Shown: positions 1-6,841, numbered from the stretch's first letter. The stretch is 36,311 bases of DNA from CAZIBG01 sp964536985 (GCA_964536985.1 CAZIBG010000009.1:1-36311); one strand, 5' to 3'. A program made the numbers and translations. The notes: a model not told the origin generated them from the sequence alone.

Positions 1-51
1 AGGAGACTTCTAAGCTCAAGGTCATAGGTTCGAATCCTATCCGGGGCACCA
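1..51 (+). tRNA. tRNA 3' part, probably tRNA-Arg(UCU), cut by the window edge
   Basis: The T arm is clear: stem ATAGG at 24-28 pairs with CCTAT at 36-40 around a TTCGAAT loop. The acceptor 3' strand CCGGGGC is at 41-47, followed by discriminator A48 and an encoded CCA at 49-51. The anticodon loop CTTCTAA at 7-13 gives anticodon TCT, which reads Arg AGA. Only the three middle pairs of the anticodon stem (GAG 3-5 with CTC 15-17) form, with mismatches above and below, so the identity is less certain than the tRNA call. The acceptor 5' strand and D arm lie before the window. Confidence 0.75.
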
Positions 52-73
52 TTATAACTTTATTAGAACTATC

Positions 74-595
74 ATGGACGATCTACTAAACTCAATCAAA
101 TCATCGATCAAACAAGGGATATTGTATCCAGCGTTCATGTCGACTATTACCCTCCCGGATATTTGTGGCTATCTGGATAACCCTACTCACGGCTCGAAAC
201 GACGGTTTATTGAATGGTTCCAAAAGTATATGTACAGTTATTCTCAAACGATGTCAGGCGAAGAAGCCTACGCTCTTCGCTGCGCAGTCTTACACAATGG
301 AGAACTAGCAACAACTCAATACAAGCTAGGAAGCCCAAAAAGTGGTATTGTGCTCGACAAGTTCGTGCTCAAAGCGGACGGGACTCACCGCATCCGTTCA
401 ACAGGTGAAACAATCGATGGGGTCAATATGCCCGGATATGTGCTAATAAACGTGCCTATGTTTTGTGAAGACCTTATCGCAGCTGTCGAGGTATGGCAAC
501 AGCACGCAGGCAAGACTCTCGGTGAATATGATGATGTCTTCCGTATAGCTAAAGGCCCTATCGACCTGTTCGGTGGCATGCACAGAATCGAATAG
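74..595 (+). CDS. Hypothetical protein with a HEPN-like Rx4H motif
   Basis: This 173-aa protein has no signal peptide or membrane segment. I do not recognise a named family. The segment around residues 67-76 reads ALRCAVLHNG, so R69 and H74 form an R-x4-H motif. That spacing is typical of HEPN-type RNase and abortive-infection domains, where a helix carries R, 4-6 residues, then H. The gene starts 22 bases after the encoded CCA of the tRNA and has no Shine-Dalgarno sequence. It is followed by a small module of HNH, ASCH and Nudix genes, which would suit an accessory or defence role. The HEPN assignment is an inference from one motif and a helical-looking composition, and it could be coincidence. 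Confidence 0.6.
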   Translation: MDDLLNSIKSSIKQGILYPAFMSTITLPDICGYLDNPTHGSKRRFIEWFQKYMYSYSQTMSGEEAYALRCAVLHNGELATTQYKLGSPKSGIVLDKFVLKADGTHRIRSTGETIDGVNMPGYVLINVPMFCEDLIAAVEVWQQHAGKTLGEYDDVFRIAKGPIDLFGGMHRIE

Positions 596-695
596 ATTTG
601 TAGGGTCTAGTAGTAATATAGTCTTGCCAAGGTCACTATATAGATTTCACACAAATTGTTGATATTGTACTGTAAGGATCAAATAATCAGTGTGA

Positions 696-701
696 TATGA
701 T
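696..701 (+). promoter_or_regulatory. -10 element TATGAT for the HNH-ASCH-Nudix operon
   Basis: TATGAT ends 6 bases before the ATG at 708, with no Shine-Dalgarno sequence between them, as at many other genes in this window. It is flanked by a 6-bp inverted repeat, GGATCA at 676-681 and TGATCC at 698-703, which could be an operator. No good -35 was found at 16-18 bases. Confidence 0.45.
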
Positions 702-707
702 CCATAT

Positions 708-1043
708 ATGCCTTACAAAGATCCTGCTGCAAGAAAAACCTATGCCCACGATCATTATGTTTCAAACAAAGCAGCTTATCTACTCTCAAATAACAAGCGT
801 CGCTCAAGACTTAAGGAACAAATAGAAGAGCTCAAATCGTCTACGCCGTGCAAAGACTGCGGAGCAAGCTATCCGTACTATGTTATGGACTTCGACCATC
901 TTTTTGATAAGCAAGGCCTCATCATAAAGTTCGTTCGCAATAACAATCCCACAGGTCTGAGTGAAGAAATTAAAAAATGTGACATTGTCTGCTCAAACTG
1001 TCACCGTATACGAACTTTCAAGAGATTGGCAGAAAAAAAATGA
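708..1043 (+). CDS. HNH endonuclease-like protein
   Basis: The 111-aa protein has a basic N-terminal half rich in K/R, then a zinc-finger HNH core. CKDCG at about residues 48-52 supplies a CxxC pair, DFDH at about 61-64 supplies the first catalytic His region, and CSNCHR at about 95-100 supplies the second CxxC and the last His. This arrangement matches small HNH nucleases of phage and mobile-element type. The stop overlaps the start of the next gene as ATGA at 1040-1043, so the two are probably translationally coupled. A -10 sequence lies 6 bases before the ATG. Nuclease activity is expected from the family; the substrate cannot be read from the sequence. Confidence 0.8.
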   Translation: MPYKDPAARKTYAHDHYVSNKAAYLLSNNKRRSRLKEQIEELKSSTPCKDCGASYPYYVMDFDHLFDKQGLIIKFVRNNNPTGLSEEIKKCDIVCSNCHRIRTFKRLAEKK

Positions 1044-1414
1044 AAACATGGCAAGCTGGTCGAGAGAAATCGTTACTAGAAGATATTAAGGGCGGGACTA
1101 AAACAGTCGAAGGTCGATTATATCGAGATAAGTTTGCTGAATACAAGGTTGGCGACCAAGTCAGTTTGCGGGCCGACACCTATGACGCAGATGGAACATT
1201 ACTCAAAGAAGAGCCCAATCAGGCACTGGTAGAGATTACAAAGATCGAACGATTCGCGACGTTTGCAGATATGCTCAGCCAAATCGGTTACCAAAAGGTT
1301 GTGCCTCGTGCTGAATCCGTAGAACAAGCTATAGCCGAATATGCAAAATACTACAGCCCCATGGACGAAGATAAGTACGGCGTAGTAGCCGTTCACGTCA
1401 GGATGATATCGTGA
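1040..1414 (+). CDS. ASCH domain protein
   Basis: The 124-aa protein shows the ASCH (PUA-like) pattern. An early GTKTVEGR segment at about residues 18-25 resembles the G-x-K-x-x-E-x-R motif of the family. KVGDQV at about 36-41 comes next, and strands end near a C-terminal VHVRMI segment. ASCH domains are known to bind RNA or modified nucleosides; some are amidohydrolases of N4-acetylcytidine. The start overlaps the upstream HNH gene by 4 bases and the stop overlaps the GTG start of the Nudix gene by 4 bases. The three therefore form one coupled operon, and a role in nucleic-acid or nucleotide modification is likely but not shown. Confidence 0.8.
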   Translation: MKTWQAGREKSLLEDIKGGTKTVEGRLYRDKFAEYKVGDQVSLRADTYDADGTLLKEEPNQALVEITKIERFATFADMLSQIGYQKVVPRAESVEQAIAEYAKYYSPMDEDKYGVVAVHVRMIS

Positions 1415-1815
1415 AAGATGTTGCTAAAATCCTGCTCAGTGATGACGACGGCAACATGCTAGTCTTGACCCGTGGCGATACTCACCCCCTCTTTGCCGGC
1501 CATCCCGACTTGCCCGGTGGAGAAGTAGAAGAGGGCGAAGATGCAAAGACGGCAGTTATTCGGGAAGTCGACGAGGAAACGGGATTAGCTGTTAATCCTG
1601 ATACCGTGAAACTGGTATATCAGCGTAAATCGGACAATCGACAGCACCTAGTATTCCGCGGGAATGTTAACGGCACCAAACCCACTCCCACGATTAGCTG
1701 GGAACATAGTGATTACACATGGATGACTACAGAACAACTTCTCTCTAAAAAAATTCCAGAAGGTGCGGACCCGTATTACCTGAGTGTAATCAACTACCTA
1801 CAATCCGAGGGCTAG
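1411..1815 (+). CDS. Nudix hydrolase
   Basis: The 134-aa protein begins at a GTG that overlaps the preceding stop (GTGA, 1411-1414). A complete Nudix box runs from about residue 36 to 58. G-x5-E is seen in GEVEEGE, followed seven residues later by REVDEETGL, which supplies the R-E-x-x-E-E-x-G-x core and the metal-binding glutamates. Family members hydrolyse nucleoside diphosphates linked to another moiety; the substrate here is unknown. The gene ends convergently with the deoxyribosyltransferase-like gene, overlapping it by 18 bases. It is the last gene of the HNH-ASCH-Nudix set, which suggests nucleotide clean-up. Confidence 0.88.
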   Translation: MKDVAKILLSDDDGNMLVLTRGDTHPLFAGHPDLPGGEVEEGEDAKTAVIREVDEETGLAVNPDTVKLVYQRKSDNRQHLVFRGNVNGTKPTPTISWEHSDYTWMTTEQLLSKKIPEGADPYYLSVINYLQSEG

Positions 1816-2226
1816 GTCGAACTTTTGTTGAGTGAATGGCAAGACCAGTTCGGCTGCTACGCCAGCTTGATTCATTGCCCCATTAAAGTAGGCCAGTTTC
1901 TGATCTACTTCATGAGCCAAGACGACGGTTTTGCCCTTGGCAATGGCATAGCCAATTTCGGTTTGAACACCTACTGATGGCTTGTCGGTAACAATAGCTA
2001 GCATTACATCACAATCGTTGAGGTTCTCTTTATCCAAAAAGAACGCAGCTACGGGGTCAGAATCATTGATCTTATAGTCGTCTGCCCTGAGCGCACAGAA
2101 TACAGTATGACCATGCTCCTCGATGATGGTTAGAACGCTCTCCATCCACTCTTTGTATTCTGGAAAGACTTCGCCAGTGTCATAGTTAACGTTGGATGAA
2201 TAGGACGCAGCAACGAATATTTTCAT
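1798..2226 (-). CDS. Nucleoside 2-deoxyribosyltransferase-like protein
   Basis: The 142-aa protein opens with MKIFVAASYS, like the first strand and loop of the nucleoside 2-deoxyribosyltransferase fold. It carries NDCDVMLAIV at about residues 69-78 and SVGVQTEIGYAIAKGK at about 84-99. The latter matches the family's G-T/V-x-x-E-I-G-x-A-x-x-x-x-K pattern, in which the Glu is the usual nucleophile. Related proteins also act as nucleotide N-glycosidases. A TATGAT -10 sits 6 bases upstream of the ATG (2233-2238, minus strand) with no Shine-Dalgarno sequence. The gene is convergent with the Nudix gene, so it may belong functionally to the same nucleotide-handling patch. Confidence 0.7.
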   Translation of the reverse strand: MKIFVAASYSSNVNYDTGEVFPEYKEWMESVLTIIEEHGHTVFCALRADDYKINDSDPVAAFFLDKENLNDCDVMLAIVTDKPSVGVQTEIGYAIAKGKTVVLAHEVDQKLAYFNGAMNQAGVAAELVLPFTQQKFDLALGL

Positions 2227-2269
2227 CTGTTAATCATACCACGACGACTGAGGAGCCATTTAATGGTGG

Positions 2270-3193
2270 CTATGCGCCAGAGAAAAGTTTCCTAGCCTTC
2301 TTGGGAGTAAATGCAGCGCGCATCATGCGCTCGTCAAAGCTGGCTGGCGTTTCGCCGGTTGTAGCGTAGTGGTAAATAGCAGCCTTAGCGAATGCTTCTA
2401 GTACGGTGTAGACAAGAATCATTGCGATAAGCCCAAGTACCCCCGCCGCCGCCAATATGGCGATAACAATGCCATTAATCTGGCTGGCAGTAGCGAATCC
2501 CATGATGAGTCCAAACAGCATTGAATATACCAGGAAACCAATGGTAGCCACGATACCGATACTAAGCGACACTACCAAACTTTCGCCCCAAACTTTCTTG
2601 ATAATCCCTATACTCTTTTTAGTCGCGTCGACCGGGTTAACTGGTGCGTCGCTGGTAACGATAACGGGTAGAGCAAAGAATGACGCCACGTTCCAGGCAG
2701 ATCCTGCCAGCCAACCAATCACCGCGCCACCAACGAATGGAATTCGTTCGGCGATTTCGGAGATGATATAGCCAACCAGGGTAGAGAAAATTCCGAAACC
2801 AACTAGTGATCCACCGCGTCGTAGTGCAGCCCGAAGACTACTTTTAATAGTTGGATCATTGCCATTAAAGCGCTCAAGTGCAGCGTGCATTACTGCGCCA
2901 CCGAAGATCATACTGAGTCCGCCCAGCAAGGCCATTACCGCTACCCAGAATATATAACCTGCCGTCTTGATCTCTAGATCGCCTCCACCAACTTTAGTGG
3001 TAATTTCGAACATGGTGTCTCGTGCCAGAAATGATATAAATCCAGCTACTGCAAATAGACCCAATGCCGTAAAGAAACTCAGCAGTGGGAAAGCAGTGAG
3101 CTCTTTGTCCATCTTGAATGCATTCCAGGATCCTTTAATTAAAAGCCATGATTTTTTGAAATGGCCCATCTTTTTTTCTTGTTGTTCTGACAT
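2270..3193 (-). CDS. DUF6159-like multipass membrane protein
   Basis: The 307-aa protein has a short polar N terminus with GHFKKSWLLIKGSWN at about residues 10-24, followed by a DKE-containing turn. Six or so hydrophobic segments follow, near residues 35-55, 80-105, 130-150, 160-180, 205-235 and 240-265. The opening and the later FFALPVIV-type segment match the DUF6159 membrane family, whose function is unknown. Its ATG overlaps the TAA of the PadR-like gene (TAATG at 3191-3195), so both are read from the palindromic promoter upstream of that gene. A membrane protein coupled to a PadR regulator suggests a stress-responsive envelope or transport function. Confidence 0.75.
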   Translation of the reverse strand: MSEQQEKKMGHFKKSWLLIKGSWNAFKMDKELTAFPLLSFFTALGLFAVAGFISFLARDTMFEITTKVGGGDLEIKTAGYIFWVAVMALLGGLSMIFGGAVMHAALERFNGNDPTIKSSLRAALRRGGSLVGFGIFSTLVGYIISEIAERIPFVGGAVIGWLAGSAWNVASFFALPVIVTSDAPVNPVDATKKSIGIIKKVWGESLVVSLSIGIVATIGFLVYSMLFGLIMGFATASQINGIVIAILAAAGVLGLIAMILVYTVLEAFAKAAIYHYATTGETPASFDERMMRAAFTPKKARKLFSGA

Positions 3194-3567
3194 TACTTTT
3201 CTCCTTTAACTAATGATTGTATTGGTTCGCTATAAAACATCGAAACCTGCCTGTCTATAAACGTCTCCAGAACTGTACGGCCAGTTGACGTAAGATAATA
3301 CTGTTTTAGATCCGGTCCACCCTTGCCGACACGAAGGGTAAAGTCCACCATTCTACCTTCTTTAAACCTGCGCAGTGCGCGGTACATACTTTGGTCGTCG
3401 ACACTCATATTGCCGTTACTAGTATCTGCTATAAACGTCTTGATTAAAGCCATATGCTTAGGGCCATCTTTAAGTGCCAGGAATACCCACAAGGTAAGTT
3501 GACTCTTCTTGTGGATGTCTTCCCAGCCAGCCAATAATGACTGTTCAAATGAATCCAGTTTGATCAT
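3193..3567 (-). CDS. PadR-like winged-helix transcriptional regulator
   Basis: The 124-aa protein has a predicted helix-turn-helix region. It includes LTLWVFLALKDGPKHMALIK at about residues 24-43, a MYRALRRFKEGRMV recognition segment at about 62-75, and a wing with KQYYLTSTGR at about 87-96. The Y-x-L-T-x-x-G pattern in the wing is characteristic of PadR-family repressors. It lies upstream of the DUF6159 gene with a TAATG overlap. The promoter in front is embedded in a 29-bp near-palindrome, consistent with autorepression as known for this family. The predicted transcription start is about 4 bases before the ATG, so the mRNA would be essentially leaderless. Confidence 0.8.
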   Translation of the reverse strand: MIKLDSFEQSLLAGWEDIHKKSQLTLWVFLALKDGPKHMALIKTFIADTSNGNMSVDDQSMYRALRRFKEGRMVDFTLRVGKGGPDLKQYYLTSTGRTVLETFIDRQVSMFYSEPIQSLVKGEK

Positions 3568-3568
3568 G

Positions 3569-3605
3569 TATACCGTAAGTATAGTACTTTAGGTATAATA
3601 GTCAA
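3569..3605 (-). promoter_or_regulatory. Promoter with overlapping palindromic operator (PadR operon)
   Basis: On the minus strand a -35 TTGACT (3600-3605), a 16-base spacer and a -10 TATACT (3578-3583) precede the ATG at 3567. Superimposed is a dyad with arms TATACCGTAAGTA (3569-3581) and TACTTTAGGTATA (3585-3597) around a 3-base centre; 11 of 13 positions are complementary. A dimer bound here would cover the -10 and the spacer. This is the expected arrangement for an autorepressing PadR-type protein. Confidence 0.75.
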
Positions 3606-3611
3606 TATCAT

Positions 3612-4340
3612 TTATGACGCTTGCTTAAGACTGGCTACAATTAGTGCTTGATCTTGATGAGGGTGCGGCATTAACCGGCGTATGGTAGTTGACGGTACAT
3701 AACTTAACTCCCCTTCTGGCAAGCTAACATCTTGATAATCGATGCCCGTGAATACTCTACCGTCTTTATAGCCCCGCACAAATAAGTCGTCTAGCCCGGT
3801 AATAACTCCAGATTCTCGATCCATACTTTCCATAATTGATATGGATTTAGTACCGGGCTCAATGGACCCATAGGCAGTACAGTGTTCTACCGGAACCTCT
3901 ATGGTTCCCTCGACAATGCGCATTGCTCTATCGCCAATGGGATATACGATCTGTCCAAGTTCGGTTGCAGCCAAGGCCACCCTGCCAGCATGTGACTTTC
4001 GACCCCAACTAGTGTGGTAGTTCGCAAAAGCTTTAGTGGCGGATTGCGACAAAAATCTTGCGAGCGCTTGCGGATCATCCACCCATAGCAGATCTACGCT
4101 CTCGATTAACATATTGCCCCTAAAGTCAGCAGTCAGCTCTTCTAGCTCTTCAAGCAATCCCAATTCTTGTGGCAACACGCCACCCCGCTGATCCAAGCTG
4201 ATTACCGTTCTATAGAACCCGTTAGGTGCATATTGATCATGGCTATCCATAATAGCTCTGGCATAAGATTCAAAATATTCTGTAGTACGGCCCTCGATTG
4301 GTGTGGGTGGCGGCGAGTAAAACTGCTTAGTATTCGACAT
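3612..4340 (-). CDS. Hypothetical protein
   Basis: I do not recognise this 242-aa cytoplasmic-looking protein. It has no signal peptide or membrane segment. It has an acidic middle (LLEELEELTADF at about residues 81-92) and a His-containing C terminus (MPHPHQDQ). A stretch near the centre, YHTSWGRKSH at about 108-117, is polar and well structured in composition. The start is supported by a promoter 6 bases upstream. It ends 7 bases before the -35 of the PadR operon, so it is a separate upstream unit that reads toward the PadR genes. Homologues probably exist only in close relatives. Confidence 0.65.
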   Translation of the reverse strand: MSNTKQFYSPPPTPIEGRTTEYFESYARAIMDSHDQYAPNGFYRTVISLDQRGGVLPQELGLLEELEELTADFRGNMLIESVDLLWVDDPQALARFLSQSATKAFANYHTSWGRKSHAGRVALAATELGQIVYPIGDRAMRIVEGTIEVPVEHCTAYGSIEPGTKSISIMESMDRESGVITGLDDLFVRGYKDGRVFTGIDYQDVSLPEGELSYVPSTTIRRLMPHPHQDQALIVASLKQAS

Positions 4341-4346
4341 GAACCT

Positions 4347-4374
4347 ATTCTACAATCTTATTGCGCACAATCAA
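4347..4374 (-). promoter_or_regulatory. Leaderless-type promoter for the gene starting at 4340
   Basis: TTGATT (4369-4374), a 16-base spacer and TAGAAT (4347-4352) are read on the minus strand. The -10 ends 6 bases before the ATG at 4340, so transcription should begin at or very close to the start codon. Confidence 0.6.
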
Positions 4375-4394
4375 AAAAGCTCTTATGAAATTAG

Positions 4395-4423
4395 TTGTAA
4401 ATAACTACTCTAACAGATATAAT
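4395..4423 (+). promoter_or_regulatory. Promoter of tRNA-His
   Basis: TTGTAA (4395-4400), a 17-base spacer and a perfect TATAAT (4418-4423) are followed by the tRNA 12 bases later. That fits a start site near 4430. Confidence 0.7.
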
Positions 4424-4434
4424 ACGTCAGTTAT

Positions 4435-4512
4435 GGCGAATTTAGCTCAGTTGGTTAGAGCGCCGGGTTGTGGTTCCGGAGGTCGTGGGTTCGATCCCCA
4501 TAGTTCGCCCCA
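4435..4512 (+). tRNA. tRNA-His(GUG) with encoded CCA
   Basis: Full cloverleaf: acceptor GCGAATT (4436-4442) pairs with AGTTCGC (4502-4508). The D arm is GCTC/GAGC. The anticodon stem CCGGG/TCCGG encloses TTGTGGT with anticodon GTG at 4470-4472. The T arm is GTGGG/CCCAT. G4435 is the extra G-1 that pairs with C73, the identity element of tRNA-His. CCA is encoded at 4510-4512. Confidence 0.97.
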
Positions 4513-4521
4513 GATTAGAGC

Positions 4522-4544
4522 AGCCAGCATCAGCTGGCTTTTCT
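4522..4544 (+). terminator. Rho-independent terminator after tRNA-His
   Basis: A perfect 7-bp stem AGCCAGC (4522-4528) / GCTGGCT (4533-4539) with an ATCA loop is followed by TTTTCT. Confidence 0.85.
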
Positions 4545-4560
4545 AATTTAGAAATATAGT

Positions 4561-5601
4561 CTAGTAGGTCAGATAGACCTTCTTATTGACTGCATCGATG
4601 CGTGCCATGTTCCCCATCGGCAATGCTACTTGTGGGTCAGTATGTCCAAAGTCCACGTTCTGAATAATAGGGATTGTGGCATTGTATTGGCGAACAGTTT
4701 TTAACACAGCGTCTCTTTGTTCTTGTCGGTATGTAGCCTTTTGCTCGGTGCTGTTTTGTTTATCGAACTCCCATGCCTTAGGTCGACCCACCAAAATGGC
4801 TTGAAACTTGTTTAGCCAGCCACGTTCACCAAATCCAGTCAACAAGTACTCTATGATCCAGTGCTCAGGAATATCTTCGGCAGTTTCCAGAAAAAGCACC
4901 GCCCCGTCCAGATCTTCATCTTGAGGTAGGCATTTACCAGTGACAGCCTGTCCAATTAAGCTCTCTACACAGCCACCCCATAGCAAACCCTGGGCGTCAG
5001 TTGACCCGTCCCAGAACAAGCCATCATTAGGTTCGAGCGCTCGGGTCTTATCCAGGTTAGATTTATCTGACCAGTCTAATCCTTGGTCGGCATAATCCGA
5101 GGCTACCTCGAGCTCAAACTCGCCAGTCTCAAACAGGGCATGCTTAAGCCCTGTCAGCGTAATATCGTGCATGCCACCTTGCATAGCAAATTGAGTCATA
5201 ATAGCCGCGCCGTAATACGACGGGATACCGAGGTTCCATAAAAAGTTATGAAGATGAGTATTATCACTAAAGCCAAAAAACGGCTTTGGGTTATCCAGAA
5301 ATACCTGGGGATCAAGATGCTTGATGAGCTTAATCTGGTCATCTCCGCCTATAGAAGTGAATACCGCTTTATTGTTTGGATCAGCAAAGGCCGCCATGAC
5401 GTCTTTGGCGCGGTCTTCCAGGGACGAGCCCATCTGCCTTGTGGTTGGGTATTCTTGTGGCTTTAAGCCTAATTCGTTAGCAAGACGCTCTAGACCTAAA
5501 TCCTGAACCCACGGGAATATACCAGGAAGTCCTGAAGAGGGCGAGATAACCGCTACTTGGTCACCGGTTGATAATTTTGGTAGGGTAATAAATTGCTTCA
5601 T
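4561..5601 (-). CDS. S66 family peptidase (LD-carboxypeptidase/MccF-like)
   Basis: The 346-aa protein matches the S66 serine peptidase family. GDQVAVISPSSG at about residues 13-24 is the N-terminal motif. FGFSDNTHL at about 109-117 holds the nucleophile Ser112 in a G-F-S-D-N-T context. GHTDPQ near residue 319 holds the catalytic His320, and a Glu in the LFLETAED segment fits the third member. Relatives either cut L,D bonds in peptidoglycan tetrapeptides or, as MccF, detoxify microcin-C-like peptide nucleotides. I chose the ATG at 5601 rather than the longer frame from 5658, because homology begins with MKQF and a TATACT -10 lies 6 bases before it. No signal peptide, so it acts in the cytoplasm. 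Confidence 0.88.
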   Translation of the reverse strand: MKQFITLPKLSTGDQVAVISPSSGLPGIFPWVQDLGLERLANELGLKPQEYPTTRQMGSSLEDRAKDVMAAFADPNNKAVFTSIGGDDQIKLIKHLDPQVFLDNPKPFFGFSDNTHLHNFLWNLGIPSYYGAAIMTQFAMQGGMHDITLTGLKHALFETGEFELEVASDYADQGLDWSDKSNLDKTRALEPNDGLFWDGSTDAQGLLWGGCVESLIGQAVTGKCLPQDEDLDGAVLFLETAEDIPEHWIIEYLLTGFGERGWLNKFQAILVGRPKAWEFDKQNSTEQKATYRQEQRDAVLKTVRQYNATIPIIQNVDFGHTDPQVALPMGNMARIDAVNKKVYLTY

Positions 5602-5822
5602 ACTACTAGTATACCCGTTGCTGAGTTCCGATGTTTCCAAATGTATACGCCGATACACCTTGCCTTCAGCATTTCTTCATTACTAATCGATACTATTGAA
5701 TAGCTACTTACTAGTAGTAGTGACCAGCTGAGTGAAGCATCGCCACAATCCATACAGAGTATGGGGATGCCCAGCAGAAATATCATACATAACGAGAAGA
5801 GGAGGAAAATATCAGACGTGCA

Positions 5823-6353
5823 TTGAAAAATTCATTGTTAGTAGGTGGAGCTGTCATATCGGTCGGTGCCGCATCGATAGCTAGTGTTGGGATTGCCGCT
5901 GCTGCGACAAACAATACTGACACTTCCGGACAGTCATCTATAGTAGATAAATTGGTAACCAAATTTGGCCTCAACAAGGCGGATGTTCAGAAAGTTTTTG
6001 ACGAAGAAAAAGCAACCCGTGACGCCGAGCGTCAGCAGAAAACAGTAGATAAACTTGCGGAGCTCGTGAAAGATGGAAAGCTAACTCAAGAACAAGCTGA
6101 CAAACTGACCGCTAAAGCCAAGGAACTTCAAACTACTCGCCAAGCCAATCGTGATGCGATGAAGGACAAAACCGATGAAGAACGTAAAGCTACCATGGAT
6201 AAAGAGCGTGATGCCATCAAGACATGGCTTAGCGACAACAAGATCGATGAAAAGTATGCCCGCTTTATATTCGGCGGTGGACATGGACACGGAGGTCCTG
6301 GCAGACCCGAAGGTCGTCATGGATCAATGGATTCGCCAGAAAGTAACAATTAA
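5823..6353 (+). CDS. Secreted helical protein with His/Gly-rich tail (DUF2680-like)
   Basis: The 176-aa protein begins with a signal peptide-like hydrophobic stretch ending near IAAAATNN, with cleavage around residue 28. A charged, coiled-coil-like body rich in K, D, E, Q and A follows. FGLNKADVQKVFDEEKATRD at about 48-67 and VKDGKLTQEQADKLTAK at about 82-98 resemble the repeat of DUF2680-type proteins. The C terminus is Gly/His rich (GGGHGHGGPGRPEG) and could bind metal ions. TTG at 5823 is the nearest usual start. However, the strong AGGAGG at 5800-5805 sits 17 bases away from it and only 5 bases from an in-frame ATC at 5811, which would give a more basic signal-peptide start. A strong terminator follows. 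The downstream metal ATPase makes a periplasmic or surface metal role plausible. Confidence 0.75.
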   Translation: MKNSLLVGGAVISVGAASIASVGIAAAATNNTDTSGQSSIVDKLVTKFGLNKADVQKVFDEEKATRDAERQQKTVDKLAELVKDGKLTQEQADKLTAKAKELQTTRQANRDAMKDKTDEERKATMDKERDAIKTWLSDNKIDEKYARFIFGGGHGHGGPGRPEGRHGSMDSPESNN

Positions 6354-6374
6354 GTCATAGGAGATTTTGATCGG

Positions 6375-6404
6375 TCGCCGGTAGTTCGCTACCGGCGATT
6401 TTTT
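6375..6404 (+). terminator. Strong rho-independent terminator
   Basis: A perfect 10-bp stem TCGCCGGTAG (6375-6384) / CTACCGGCGA (6389-6398) with a TTCG tetraloop is followed by six T. It ends the secreted-protein transcript. Confidence 0.95.
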
Positions 6405-6460
6405 ATAGACACGTATTAGCGTATAATTACCAATGAAATACATAAACGAGGGTAACAACT

Positions 6461-6784
6461 ATGGGATTATTAGACACACTTAAAGGGCTATTCAGTAAGG
6501 GTGCGTCGGCCGTAGACGCTAATGGTGATGGCCAAATCAACGCGGCAGATTTGAGTACTGCCGCACAGAACATTGATAATATCGCTCAAGATGCTCCAGC
6601 AGCACTTGGCAACATGGCTGACGCCAATGGTGATGGCCAGATAACAACCGCCGATGTTCCAGCCGCCGCTCAGAACATTCAGGAAACCGTTGCTGGTGCA
6701 GCAGACGTAAACGGCGACGGTCAGGTTAATCCGGCTGACGCTCAAGCTGCAATAGACAACGCCAAAAATCAGCTCCCTCAATAA
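6461..6784 (+). CDS. Small protein with three EF-hand/dockerin-like Ca-binding loops
   Basis: The 107-aa protein contains three copies of a calcium-loop sequence: DANGDGQINAAD at about residues 19-30, DANGDGQITTAD at about 53-64 and DVNGDGQVNPAD at about 80-91. Each has the D-x-N-x-D-G pattern with an acidic residue at the last coordinating position, as in EF-hands and dockerin repeats. Ala/Gln-rich helices separate them. The N terminus MGLLDTLKGLFSKG is a short amphipathic helix rather than a classical signal peptide. A TATAAT at 6422-6427 and a GAGGG Shine-Dalgarno sequence precede the ATG, so it is transcribed alone with a leader. It lies between a His-rich secreted protein and a metal ATPase, which suggests a role in divalent-cation handling. 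Confidence 0.8.
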   Translation: MGLLDTLKGLFSKGASAVDANGDGQINAADLSTAAQNIDNIAQDAPAALGNMADANGDGQITTADVPAAAQNIQETVAGAADVNGDGQVNPADAQAAIDNAKNQLPQ

Positions 6785-6813
6785 TCACATCACTCATCCG
6801 TATCCTTCTCTGT

Positions 6814-6819
6814 TATAAT
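6814..6819 (+). promoter_or_regulatory. -10 TATAAT for the metal ATPase gene
   Basis: A perfect TATAAT lies 22 bases before the TTG start. It is followed by a strong GAGGAG Shine-Dalgarno sequence at 6829-6834, 7 bases from the TTG. This is a leadered start, in contrast to the many leaderless ones nearby. No convincing -35 was found. Confidence 0.55.
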
Positions 6820-6841
6820 TAGTATAAAGAGGAGATTTACT

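Noticed and set aside
4361..4546. 61-codon open frame over tRNA-His
   Set aside because: It is a translation of the tRNA gene and its promoter.
5602..5658. Upstream extension of the S66 peptidase to 5658
   Set aside because: The extra 19 residues are not family-like and would contain the TATACT promoter element.
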